Below, piece after piece: positions 1-5,186 of a stretch of 5,929 nucleotides of DNA (its first letter is position 1; each line of letters opens with the position of its first letter). A program made the translations under genes and the position numbers. The DNA is from UMGS1649 sp045637095 (GTDB lineage: Bacteria > Bacillota > Clostridia > TANB77 > CAG-465): assembly GCA_045637095.1 (NCBI GenBank), contig JAZTYX010000075.1, positions 1 through 5,929 of the forward strand. Direction: 5' to 3'. The notes under the pieces are model-generated. The model ran no database searches. It saw only the letters and a program-made list of their open reading frames with translations, and was not told the DNA's origin.

Positions 1-366
1 AAACGCTACAGTCATACCAAGTACATATGTGCCTATGTTAAAGATAGTGTTGTATATTCCTAAGAATTGTATTCCTATATAAAATGAAATTGTTGTTGCA
101 ATCATACCTAATATATTTGCTATGAAGGATGTTAGAAATATATTTGTTAACTTCTTTTTAGAGTAGAAGTAGAAGAATATTGTAAATAACGTAAATGGCA
201 AAAATATTAACTTTAGATGTTCAGATACACTTTCATTTACTGGAGTAAATAGCCCAATAATAAAGTTGTCGTTAAAGAAGTTATATGCGAAGTGTAGAAG
301 AAAGCCAGCTATTAAGCATATTACATATCCGATTTTAATTATATTTTTATATGTTAAATTAAACAA
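1..366 (-). CDS. DUF6512-family membrane protein, C-terminus cut by window edge
   Basis: An open frame of 122 codons runs from a TTG at 366 off the left edge, so the C-terminus is missing. The product is hydrophobic, with about four membrane segments near residues 10-32, 53-68, 77-98 and 105-122. Residues 43-53 read VNESVSEHLKL, which matches the signature I recall for the DUF6512 family (VNES-x-W-EHLKL), with Ser where Trp is usual. The family has no known function. The start is TTG: a good Shine-Dalgarno AGGTGAT lies 5-6 bases upstream, an in-frame stop occurs at 381-379, and no in-frame ATG appears until about residue 88. A GTG at 375 is the alternative but has no ribosome binding site. 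It lies downstream of the DUF1294 gene on the same strand. The ribosome binding site sits inside a hairpin, which suggests controlled or read-through expression. Confidence 0.72.
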   Translation of the reverse strand, partial: MFNLTYKNIIKIGYVICLIAGFLLHFAYNFFNDNFIIGLFTPVNESVSEHLKLIFLPFTLFTIFFYFYSKKKLTNIFLTSFIANILGMIATTISFYIGIQFLGIYNTIFNIGTYVLGMTVAF

Positions 367-404
367 AAGAATCACCTGTTATATATTATGTATAACAAGT
401 GATT
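356..404 (-). terminator. Hairpin with U-rich tail that also covers the next gene's ribosome binding site
   Basis: Arms at 391-404 and 370-383 form a 14-bp stem with a 7-base loop. Read as minus-strand RNA every position pairs, one of them as U-G. Read as plus-strand RNA the same position is an A-C mismatch, so the structure favours the minus strand. The tail CUUUUGUUUAAUUU follows. It lies 27 bases after the DUF1294 stop and would serve as that gene's intrinsic terminator. The 3' arm contains AGGUGAU, the Shine-Dalgarno of the next gene, so the fold would also hide that site. The stem is AT-rich, so terminator strength is uncertain. Confidence 0.6.
370..377 (-). promoter_or_regulatory. Ribosome binding site deciding the TTG start at 366
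   Basis: AGGTGATT on the minus strand is a strong match to the anti-Shine-Dalgarno complement and lies about 5 bases before TTG 366. It supports a TTG start for the DUF6512 gene. It is fully contained in the 3' arm of the hairpin at 370-404, so ribosome access would require that hairpin to be open. Confidence 0.6.
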
Positions 405-431
405 TTATTATTTCTTTTTTATATATTTTCT

Positions 432-740
432 TTACATTGTTTTAATTATTTCAGCTATATAGAAAAGGTATCCTTTTGTAAGGATAAAATATATACTTAC
501 TATGTTTATTACTATCATAACAGGAATTCCTATAGTAAATAGGTTGTGACGTGTTTTGTGCCTAAATTTATACATACCAATATATGTTCCAATTGCTCCT
601 AAAAGTAAAGAAACAACAAAGAAAGATTTTTCACACGTTCTATATTGATCTTTTTTTGCTTTTTGTTTATCACTATACATCATAACAAAACCTATGATGT
701 TAATTATTAAAAAATATATTCCAAAATATATGTATTCCAT
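432..740 (-). CDS. DUF1294 family small membrane protein
   Basis: This is a complete 102-residue protein. It matches the DUF1294 pattern along its length: N14 and GF at 17-18, the DKQKAK segment at 24-29, R34 and E37, a glycine-rich second segment at 48-55, the signature GMYKFRHKT at 55-63, and P73 in the third segment. Predicted membrane helices lie at about 4-22, 40-55 and 68-88, with basic loops between them. The family is widespread in bacteria and often 85-115 residues long; its function is unknown and some members are fused to a cold-shock domain, which is absent here. The start ATG at 740 has GAGGT 8 bases upstream. The gene is transcribed away from the RNA locus and is followed by the hairpin at 370-404 and then the DUF6512 gene. 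The family call is firm; no function can be assigned. Confidence 0.93.
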   Translation of the reverse strand: MEYIYFGIYFLIINIIGFVMMYSDKQKAKKDQYRTCEKSFFVVSLLLGAIGTYIGMYKFRHKTRHNLFTIGIPVMIVINIVSIYFILTKGYLFYIAEIIKTM

Positions 741-766
741 TTTATTTACCTCATTATTTACTTGAA

Positions 767-772
767 ATTATA
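767..772 (-). promoter_or_regulatory. Possible -10 element for the DUF1294 gene
   Basis: TATAAT occurs on the minus strand 27 bases upstream of the DUF1294 ATG, which fits a short leader with the ribosome binding site at 748-752. No convincing -35 hexamer is visible 16-18 bases further upstream; the best candidate is a weak TAGTAA. In such AT-rich DNA a lone -10 match carries little weight. Confidence 0.35.
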
Positions 773-836
773 TACCATATTAAAATAAATTACTAGATAT
801 TTATATATATAGTAGATAAAATATATTTACAGTTAT

Positions 837-863
837 TTGTAATGAACTAAATTAAAGTATAAT
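837..863 (+). promoter_or_regulatory. Promoter of the structured RNA
   Basis: A perfect -10 TATAAT at 858-863 is preceded by TTGTAA at 837-842 (15-base spacer) or TTTGTA at 836-841 (16-base spacer). The predicted start of transcription is about 869-871. That coincides with the 5' end of the segment able to pair with the 3' U tract of the RNA at 868-1048, and this agreement supports both calls. Confidence 0.6.
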
Positions 864-867
864 AAAT

Positions 868-1048
868 AAGAAGGCACATTATCTATTCTAGTCTTTCTAA
901 AGTAGGGAAGAGAAACTTATTCCTCCTACGAGCGGCTGATAGTTGTGGTTAAATGCGAGAGTGCTAGCTATGTTGGGCACGTTAGAGTAATATTTTATGG
1001 TAATAAAATATTACATATAATAGCTGCATGTAGATAGATCACTTTTTT
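868..1048 (+). ncRNA. Structured non-coding RNA, possibly raiA-motif class
   Basis: No plausible protein frame covers this stretch, but it folds extensively. Visible elements: a closing stem pairing 868-873 (AAGAAG) with 1042-1047 and 879-885 with 1031-1037; a hairpin of 902-909 with 920-929, with CU (923-924) bulged; a hairpin of 961-965 with 976-980; pairing of 939-944 with 966-971, which lies in that hairpin's loop and would make a pseudoknot; and an 11-bp hairpin of 987-997 with 1004-1014. Several pairs are G-U on this strand and would be A-C on the other, so the RNA is plus-strand. A promoter precedes it and T6 at 1043-1048 ends it. The unpaired, less AT-rich core (about 925-985) looks conserved in style. 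Size, Clostridia-like host and core resemble my memory of the raiA motif RNA; that class name is tentative. No raiA gene is in the window. It does not look like tmRNA, RNase P RNA, 6S or SRP RNA. Confidence 0.66.
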
Positions 1049-1059
1049 GTTATGAAATG

Positions 1060-1086
1060 TTGAAAAAAGAAAAAATATGGTATAAT
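1060..1086 (+). promoter_or_regulatory. Extended -10 promoter before the small ORF
   Basis: TATAAT at 1081-1086 is preceded by TGG, giving an extended -10 (TGnTATAAT). TTGAAA at 1060-1065 is a good -35 but with a short 15-base spacer, which the extended -10 may offset. The predicted start is near 1093, leaving an 18-base leader before the ATG at 1111. This is the only strong promoter seen for the small ORF and probably for the pilin-like gene behind it. Confidence 0.65.
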
Positions 1087-1110
1087 ATAGATACATAAGA
1101 GGGTGAACAA

Positions 1111-1233
1111 ATGATAAAAAACGCTGAAAAACTTGTAGCTGTACACACAATCATTTCTAATGAACAAACATTAGAAGCGTTTTTTGTGCCTCAAATCAAA
1201 TTAGAAACTAGCAAAGTAACATATACTAAATAA
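1111..1233 (+). CDS. Possible small protein of 40 residues, unknown
   Basis: ATG at 1111 opens 40 codons ending in TAA; the product begins MIKNAEKLVAVHTIISNEQ and ends in KVTYTK. I do not recognise it. It has no membrane segment or signal peptide and is mildly amphipathic. A strong ribosome binding site, GAGGGTGA at 1099-1106, lies 4 bases upstream, and a clear promoter precedes it, which argues for real translation. Against this, the frame contains a perfect 10-bp inverted repeat (1116-1125 with 1176-1185) and an inner 8-bp hairpin (1155-1162 with 1169-1176) ending at T6, so the segment could instead be a structured leader or attenuator for the pilin-like gene, whose ATG is 50 bases after the stop. 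A remnant of a longer gene is also possible. Confidence 0.42.
   Translation: MIKNAEKLVAVHTIISNEQTLEAFFVPQIKLETSKVTYTK
1155..1185 (+). terminator. Possible attenuator-type hairpin inside the small ORF
   Basis: TTCTAATG (1155-1162) and CATTAGAA (1169-1176) form a perfect 8-bp stem with a 6-base loop, followed by GCG and six Ts. The T tract is also the 3' half of a second inverted repeat with 1116-1125, so the two stems can nest. The inner stem is AT-rich and the T tract is three bases away, so it would be a weak terminator at best. Confidence 0.3.
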
Positions 1234-1250
1234 GGTATGTGCTGCTTTGC

Positions 1251-1266
1251 TTTTTGCATGCAAAAA
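1251..1266 (+). repeat. Perfect 16-base palindrome next to a ribosome binding site
   Basis: TTTTTGCATGCAAAAA is an exact palindrome. It ends one base before the AAGGAGG ribosome binding site (1268-1274) of the pilin-like gene. It may be a DNA operator, or as RNA a 6-bp hairpin with a CATG loop beside the site. Neither role can be shown from sequence alone. Confidence 0.45.
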
Positions 1267-1267
1267 A

Positions 1268-1274
1268 AAGGAGG
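1268..1274 (+). promoter_or_regulatory. Ribosome binding site fixing the pilin-like gene start at 1284
   Basis: AAGGAGG lies 9 bases before ATG 1284. It favours this start over a GTG at 1239 in the same frame, which has no ribosome binding site and would add 15 residues ahead of a textbook prepilin leader. Confidence 0.85.
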
Positions 1275-1283
1275 AATGGAAAA

Positions 1284-2009
1284 ATGCAAAAGAAACAAGG
1301 TATATCCTTAATAGTACTAGTCATTACAATAATAGTGATGATAATACTTGCAGCAAGTGTGGTAATAACATTATCTAACACTGGCATAATTAATAGAGCA
1401 AGTGAAGCTGTAGGTCTAACAAATGAAGCTGCTGTTCAAGACATGGCTGCATTAATTTGGGCAGATGCTTACATGAACAATAAAAGAGGGACAGAACTAG
1501 TAAGTGAAGTAACAACAAAATTAGGTGAACAAGGAGTAACTGCAGACAAATGGAATATAACAGTAACAGATACAGGAGTTAGTGTAAACTCTAAAAGTTC
1601 ATGTGTATCAGGACATGCTTTTGGCGAATGGGTAACTAAAGTGGAGGCAAGTTGTAGTACTTCAACTAACGGAACTAAGGAAAGAGCGTGTTCTAATTGT
1701 AACCATATAGAAACAGAAACTGTATATTATATACATAATATATCTGGCACAGGAGACTGCGATAAATGTAATCAATATATAGACTACTGTTATAATATGA
1801 ATATGGATACTGGAGACTGGGAACCTGATATGTCTGAACAAGGAAAGCATTTTAAGTGGGATTATTGTGTAAATTGTGATTTTTGGGATCCTGGAGACAG
1901 AGAACCATGTGTATTTGAAAATGGTGTGTGTTCATTATGCGGATATGTTTGTAACCATTCGTCTGTTTCAGATGGAAAATGTACAATGTGCTTTATGCAA
2001 ATTAATTAA
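1284..2009 (+). CDS. Pilin-like secreted protein with cysteine-rich tail
   Basis: The 241-residue product begins MQKKQG-ISLIVLVITIIVMIILA, a type IV prepilin leader: a short basic peptide, a prepilin peptidase site after Gly6, and a hydrophobic helix at 7-30. The usual Glu5 of mature pilins is Val here, as in a group of orphan pilin-like proteins common in gut Clostridia. Residues 31-104 form a globular region typical of that group. The tail (105-241) holds 15 Cys and five CxxC pairs (136-139, 159-162, 195-198, 216-219, 233-236). Residues 110-147 follow the pattern HxFGxW...C...G...RxCxxC known from clostridial surface proteins. Metal-binding ribbons or disulfides are likely. The protein should sit in or outside the membrane; its job is unknown. 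No pilus assembly genes are nearby. Transcription probably comes from the promoter at 1060; a weak TATACT at 1222-1227 is an alternative. Confidence 0.87.
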   Translation: MQKKQGISLIVLVITIIVMIILAASVVITLSNTGIINRASEAVGLTNEAAVQDMAALIWADAYMNNKRGTELVSEVTTKLGEQGVTADKWNITVTDTGVSVNSKSSCVSGHAFGEWVTKVEASCSTSTNGTKERACSNCNHIETETVYYIHNISGTGDCDKCNQYIDYCYNMNMDTGDWEPDMSEQGKHFKWDYCVNCDFWDPGDREPCVFENGVCSLCGYVCNHSSVSDGKCTMCFMQIN

Positions 2010-2018
2010 ACTCATATG

Positions 2019-2070
2019 TTAAAATAATAAGCTATCAAAGAAACATTTCTTGGATGGCTTATTATTTTAA
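2019..2070 (+). terminator. Long terminator hairpin after the pilin-like gene
   Basis: Arms 2019-2032 and 2057-2070 are perfectly complementary over 14 bases. Inside, the stem continues with a T-G pair, ATC/GAT, one A-G mismatch and AAGAAA/TTTCTT, leaving a 4-base loop. The GC-containing core is followed by ATTATTTTAA, a U-rich tract paired to an upstream A-rich tract. It lies 10 bases after the stop and separates this gene from pgsA. Confidence 0.8.
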
Positions 2071-2115
2071 TATCAAACACAACTGAAGGTTGAACGGAAT
2101 AGTAGTGCTGCTAAG

Positions 2116-2145
2116 TTGAAAAATTGTGGAAAGCGATGATATAAT
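2116..2145 (+). promoter_or_regulatory. Upstream promoter (P1) of pgsA-ligA
   Basis: TTGAAA at 2116-2121, an 18-base spacer and TATAAT at 2140-2145, preceded by TGA, which makes an extended -10. Predicted transcription start is near 2152, giving a leader of about 90 bases before pgsA. Confidence 0.65.
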
Positions 2146-2186
2146 TGAGAAAAAAGAGGGATATGTATAAAAGATATAATAAAATC

Positions 2187-2215
2187 TTGAAAAGTATAGT
2201 GTATTGTAATATAAT
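2187..2215 (+). promoter_or_regulatory. Downstream promoter (P2) of pgsA-ligA
   Basis: TTGAAA at 2187-2192, an ideal 17-base spacer and TATAAT at 2210-2215. The predicted start near 2222 leaves a leader of about 20 bases that holds only the ribosome binding site (GGGAG, 2230-2234, 7 bases before the ATG). Together with P1 it gives two tandem housekeeping-type promoters. Confidence 0.8.
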
Positions 2216-2241
2216 ATTTGCATTAGAGAGGGAGATTTAAA

Positions 2242-3000
2242 ATGAAAAAATCAGCAAAAAAGGAAAAAGAATTAAAGGTAGAAATCAAAGAAGTAAAAGA
2301 AGAAGTAAAAGTTGAAGCAGTAGAGGAAGTAGCAGCTGAGGTTAAAGAAGAAGTTAAGGTAGAAAAGAAATCTAAAAAAGAGAAGAAAGAAAAAGTAAAG
2401 AAAGAAAAAATAAATCTACCAAACTTACTTACAGTAGTTAGAATATGTTTAGTACCAGTATTTGTGTTATTACTAGTATTAGAAGATTTATGGGTAGGAT
2501 TAAGATACATAGCACTAGCAATATTTGTTCTTGCATCATTAACTGACTGGGTTGATGGAAAGATAGCTAGAAAGAAAAATATAGTAACTAGATTTGGAAA
2601 ACTTATGGATCCATTAGCAGATAAGATATTAGTTGCATCAGGATTTATAATGTTAACAGGTTTAGGTGTAGTTCCAGCCTGGGTAACAGTTTTAGTAGTA
2701 TGTAGAGACTTCTTATTAAATACAATAAGAATGTTCGGTACAGAAGCAGGCATTACAATTTCAGCTGGTGTATTTGGAAAGATTAAAACTGCATTCCAAA
2801 TGGTAACAATAACTTTAGGACTATTAGATACTAATGGACTATTTAAGTTTATGTCTACACAAGGAAGATTAATGGGATTTGGAGAATTACTACTAAACGT
2901 AGGATTTAGCATTTCATTAATTGGTGCAGTAATATTTACAGTTTGGTCTACAATAGACTATGTAAGAAAATGTGGAAAATATATAGATATTAGACAATAA
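2242..3000 (+). CDS. pgsA: CDP-diacylglycerol-glycerol-3-phosphate phosphatidyltransferase with N-terminal Lys/Glu extension
   Basis: PgsA makes phosphatidylglycerophosphate from CDP-diacylglycerol and glycerol 3-phosphate, the committed step to phosphatidylglycerol and cardiolipin, at the membrane. The CDP-alcohol phosphatidyltransferase signature is complete: D102, D105, G106, A109, R110, G119, D123 and D127, spaced DxxDGxxARx8GxxxDxxxD. The catalytic domain starts at INLPNLLTVVR (57-67), which is typical of PgsA, and has membrane segments near 62-80, 84-100, 130-153, 183-198 and 217-238. At 252 residues it is about 60 longer than usual. The excess is residues 1-56, almost only Lys, Glu, Val and Ala, with EVKEEVKVE occurring twice (17-25, 33-41). 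The start is secure: strong ribosome binding site, two promoters, and no in-frame ATG near residue 57. Other CDP-alcohol transferases are possible, but the NLPN-LT start and close of the domain favour PgsA. ligA follows after 28 bp. Confidence 0.94.
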   Translation: MKKSAKKEKELKVEIKEVKEEVKVEAVEEVAAEVKEEVKVEKKSKKEKKEKVKKEKINLPNLLTVVRICLVPVFVLLLVLEDLWVGLRYIALAIFVLASLTDWVDGKIARKKNIVTRFGKLMDPLADKILVASGFIMLTGLGVVPAWVTVLVVCRDFLLNTIRMFGTEAGITISAGVFGKIKTAFQMVTITLGLLDTNGLFKFMSTQGRLMGFGELLLNVGFSISLIGAVIFTVWSTIDYVRKCGKYIDIRQ

Positions 3001-3028
3001 TATTTATGGTTGTTATAAGAGGTAAAAT

Positions 3029-5065
3029 ATGAGTGATTTGTTTAATCTTTTTGGTGAACCAATAGCAGAAGTAGATGATAATGAATTAAAAGAGGCTAAG
3101 AAAGAAATTTCAAAGCTAAGAAAAGAAATTAATTACCATTCCGAGCTTTACTACACTAAGGATGAACCAGAGATATCAGATTACGAATTCGATATGTTAA
3201 TGAAAAGACTGAAAGCATTGGAGACAAAGTTTCCAATGCTTATTACTAAGTCATCACCTACTAGGAGAGTAGGTGGAGCTAACAAAGCAGGCTTTAGCGA
3301 AGCGGCACATGCCGTGCCTATGCAAAGCTTAAACGATGTCTTTTCATATGCAGAAGTAGAAGAATTCGTAAGAAAAGTAACTGAAGAATATGGAGAAAAC
3401 ACAGAATTTGTTGTAGAAACAAAAATAGACGGACTTTCTGTATCTTTAGAATATGTAGATGGAGTGCTTAAAAAAGGCTCTACAAGAGGAAATGGACTTG
3501 TTGGAGAAGAAATTACAGAAAACCTTCTACAATTAGACGAAATAAATGAAAAATTAAATACAAACGATACTATAGAAGTTAGAGGAGAAGTATATTTATC
3601 TCGTGCAAGATTTGATGAGTTAAATGATGAATTAGAAAAGGCAGGTAAACCTTTAATGGCTAACTCTAGAAATGCAGCAGCAGGTACTCTAAGACAATTA
3701 GATAGTAATGTTGTAAAAGAGAGAGGCCTTAGCATATTTGTATTTAATATACAAAAATCTGAAAAGAAATTTGAAACACACAGTGAATCTATTGCTTATG
3801 CCAAAAGCATTGGTATAACAACAATAGCATACTCTAAAGTTGCTGTTGGAATAGAGCAAGTTTTAGAATATATAACAGAAATAGGTAATCTTAGAGATTC
3901 TCTACCTTATGATATAGATGGTGCAGTTGTTAAGGTAAATAACCTTTCTTTAAGAGAAACATTAGGAACAACAACTAAAGTTCCTAAATGGGCTGTAGCA
4001 TACAAGTATCCACCTGAAGAAAAAGAAACAGTTATTGAAGAAATAAAACTTCAAGTAGGTCGTACTGGTCAAGTAACTCCACTTGCGATAGTTACTCCAG
4101 TAAGAGTTGCTGGTTCAACAATTTCTAAATGTACATTACACAATTTTGATTACATCAAAGAAAAAGATATACGTGTTGGAGACACAGTTAAAATTAGAAA
4201 AGCAGGAGATGTAATTCCAGAAATTGCAACTGTAGTTATGTCTAAAAGAGATAAGCAACAAGAATATGTTGTACCAACTGTATGTCCTGTATGTGGAGAA
4301 GAACTTGAAAAAGAAGATGGCCAAGTTGCTTTAAGATGTACAAACAGTGAATGTGGGGCTCAAACATATAGAGCTATAGAACATTTTGCATCTCGTGATG
4401 CTATGGATATAGACGGTCTTGGCGAAGCTATTGTAGAACAACTTTTAGACAATGGTTTAGTATCTGATGTGGCAGATATATATTATTTAACTTATGATCA
4501 AGTAAAAGGACTAGATAAGTTCAAAGAAAAATCTTCTAAGAACTTAATAGATGCAATAAATGAAAGTAAAAAGAATTCGTTAGATAAACTAATATTTGGT
4601 CTTGGAATACGTCATATAGGAAAGAAAGCAGCTAAAGTGCTTGCAGAACATGTAGATACAATATATGATTTTACTCATATGACATCAGAAGATTTATATA
4701 AGATTGATGAGGTCGGAGAAAAGATGGCAGATAGTGTTGTAGAATTCTTCTCTAAAACAAAGACTATGGAGATAATCGAAAGATTAGATAAAGCGGGCGT
4801 GAATCTAAAAGGAATTAAAGAAGAAAAAGCATCAGATAAACTGGAAGGCATGACAATAGTTGTAACTGGTTCTTTTGATGAAATATCTAGAAACGATTTA
4901 TCTAAATTAATTGAATCTCACTCTGGTAAGGTATCTGGTTCTGTTTCTAAGAAAACAAGCTTAGTAATAGCAGGAGAAAACGCGGGTTCTAAACTAGATA
5001 AAGCAAATGAACTTGGTGTAGAAGTAATAGACTATATAGAGTTTAAGAACAGATATGAAATATAA
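3029..5065 (+). CDS. ligA: NAD-dependent DNA ligase LigA
   Basis: LigA seals nicks in duplex DNA during replication and repair using NAD+. At 678 residues it is full length. In order: the Ia domain that binds NAD+ (YY at 41-42, SDYEFD at 50-55); the adenylation domain with E130 and the AMP-accepting Lys132 in KIDG, RGEV at 185-188, SRNAAAGTLRQLD at 213-225, DIDGAVVKVN at 295-304 and the Lys326 motif WAVAYKYPPEE; an OB fold (about 337-405); a four-Cys zinc finger (C419, C422, C437, C442); helix-hairpin-helix repeats (about 450-590); and a C-terminal BRCT domain (605-678). An oddity is STRGNGLVGEEITEN at 151-165, where most LigA proteins have RGDG and GEDVT. The ATG has AGAGG 6 bases upstream. 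It has no promoter of its own in the 28-bp gap and is probably read from the pgsA promoters. Confidence 0.99.
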   Translation: MSDLFNLFGEPIAEVDDNELKEAKKEISKLRKEINYHSELYYTKDEPEISDYEFDMLMKRLKALETKFPMLITKSSPTRRVGGANKAGFSEAAHAVPMQSLNDVFSYAEVEEFVRKVTEEYGENTEFVVETKIDGLSVSLEYVDGVLKKGSTRGNGLVGEEITENLLQLDEINEKLNTNDTIEVRGEVYLSRARFDELNDELEKAGKPLMANSRNAAAGTLRQLDSNVVKERGLSIFVFNIQKSEKKFETHSESIAYAKSIGITTIAYSKVAVGIEQVLEYITEIGNLRDSLPYDIDGAVVKVNNLSLRETLGTTTKVPKWAVAYKYPPEEKETVIEEIKLQVGRTGQVTPLAIVTPVRVAGSTISKCTLHNFDYIKEKDIRVGDTVKIRKAGDVIPEIATVVMSKRDKQQEYVVPTVCPVCGEELEKEDGQVALRCTNSECGAQTYRAIEHFASRDAMDIDGLGEAIVEQLLDNGLVSDVADIYYLTYDQVKGLDKFKEKSSKNLIDAINESKKNSLDKLIFGLGIRHIGKKAAKVLAEHVDTIYDFTHMTSEDLYKIDEVGEKMADSVVEFFSKTKTMEIIERLDKAGVNLKGIKEEKASDKLEGMTIVVTGSFDEISRNDLSKLIESHSGKVSGSVSKKTSLVIAGENAGSKLDKANELGVEVIDYIEFKNRYEI

Positions 5066-5087
5066 TTAAATATAAAATGAGTTAAAG

Positions 5088-5123
5088 AAAACATCTAAAC
5101 ACAAAAAATGTTTAGATGTTTTT
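5088..5123 (+). terminator. Intrinsic terminator after ligA
   Basis: Arms 5088-5101 and 5109-5122 give a perfect 14-bp stem with a 7-base A-rich loop, ending in a run of five Ts (5119-5123). It lies 22 bases after the ligA stop and ends the pgsA-ligA transcript. The A tract on the 5' side pairs with the T tract, so it could also work on the opposite strand. Confidence 0.9.
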
Positions 5124-5173
5124 ATGTATTTAATTAATATTAATTTAAGTTAATTATTAAAAAGATAAGTGAA

Positions 5174-5178
5174 GGGAG
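5174..5178 (+). promoter_or_regulatory. Ribosome binding site fixing the lipoprotein start at 5187
   Basis: GGGAG, within GAAGGGAG, lies 8 bases before ATG 5187. An in-frame GTG at 5169 would overlap this site and add six residues before a signal peptide that is complete from 5187. No clear promoter is visible in the AT-rich 5124-5173 stretch. Confidence 0.8.
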
Positions 5179-5186
5179 TTAAGTAT

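Noticed and set aside
868..1048. tmRNA, RNase P RNA, 6S RNA or SRP RNA as the identity of the structured locus
   Set aside because: The signature segments of these RNAs that I know are not visible, and the size and pairing layout do not fit.
1239..1283. Upstream extension of the pilin-like gene to a GTG start
   Set aside because: No ribosome binding site at 1239, the extension overlaps a palindrome and the real ribosome binding site, and it would bury the prepilin leader.
2163..2240. 25-codon ORF (MYKRYNK...) in the pgsA leader
   Set aside because: The possible ribosome binding site AGAGGG is only 2 bases from the ATG, the frame runs through the P2 promoter, and the product has no recognisable character.
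2223..2912. 229-codon minus-strand frame opposite pgsA
   Set aside because: Low-complexity Ser/Thr/Phe/Asn product that mirrors the AT-rich codons of pgsA; no ribosome binding site, and the plus strand holds a complete conserved enzyme.
3181..3735. 184-codon minus-strand frame opposite ligA
   Set aside because: Shadow of the conserved ligA frame; Ser/Phe/Asn-rich product with no recognisable domain.
5130..5165. Palindromic AT stretches such as ATTAATATTAAT before the lipoprotein gene
   Set aside because: Expected by chance in DNA built almost only of A and T; no flanking signal gives it meaning.
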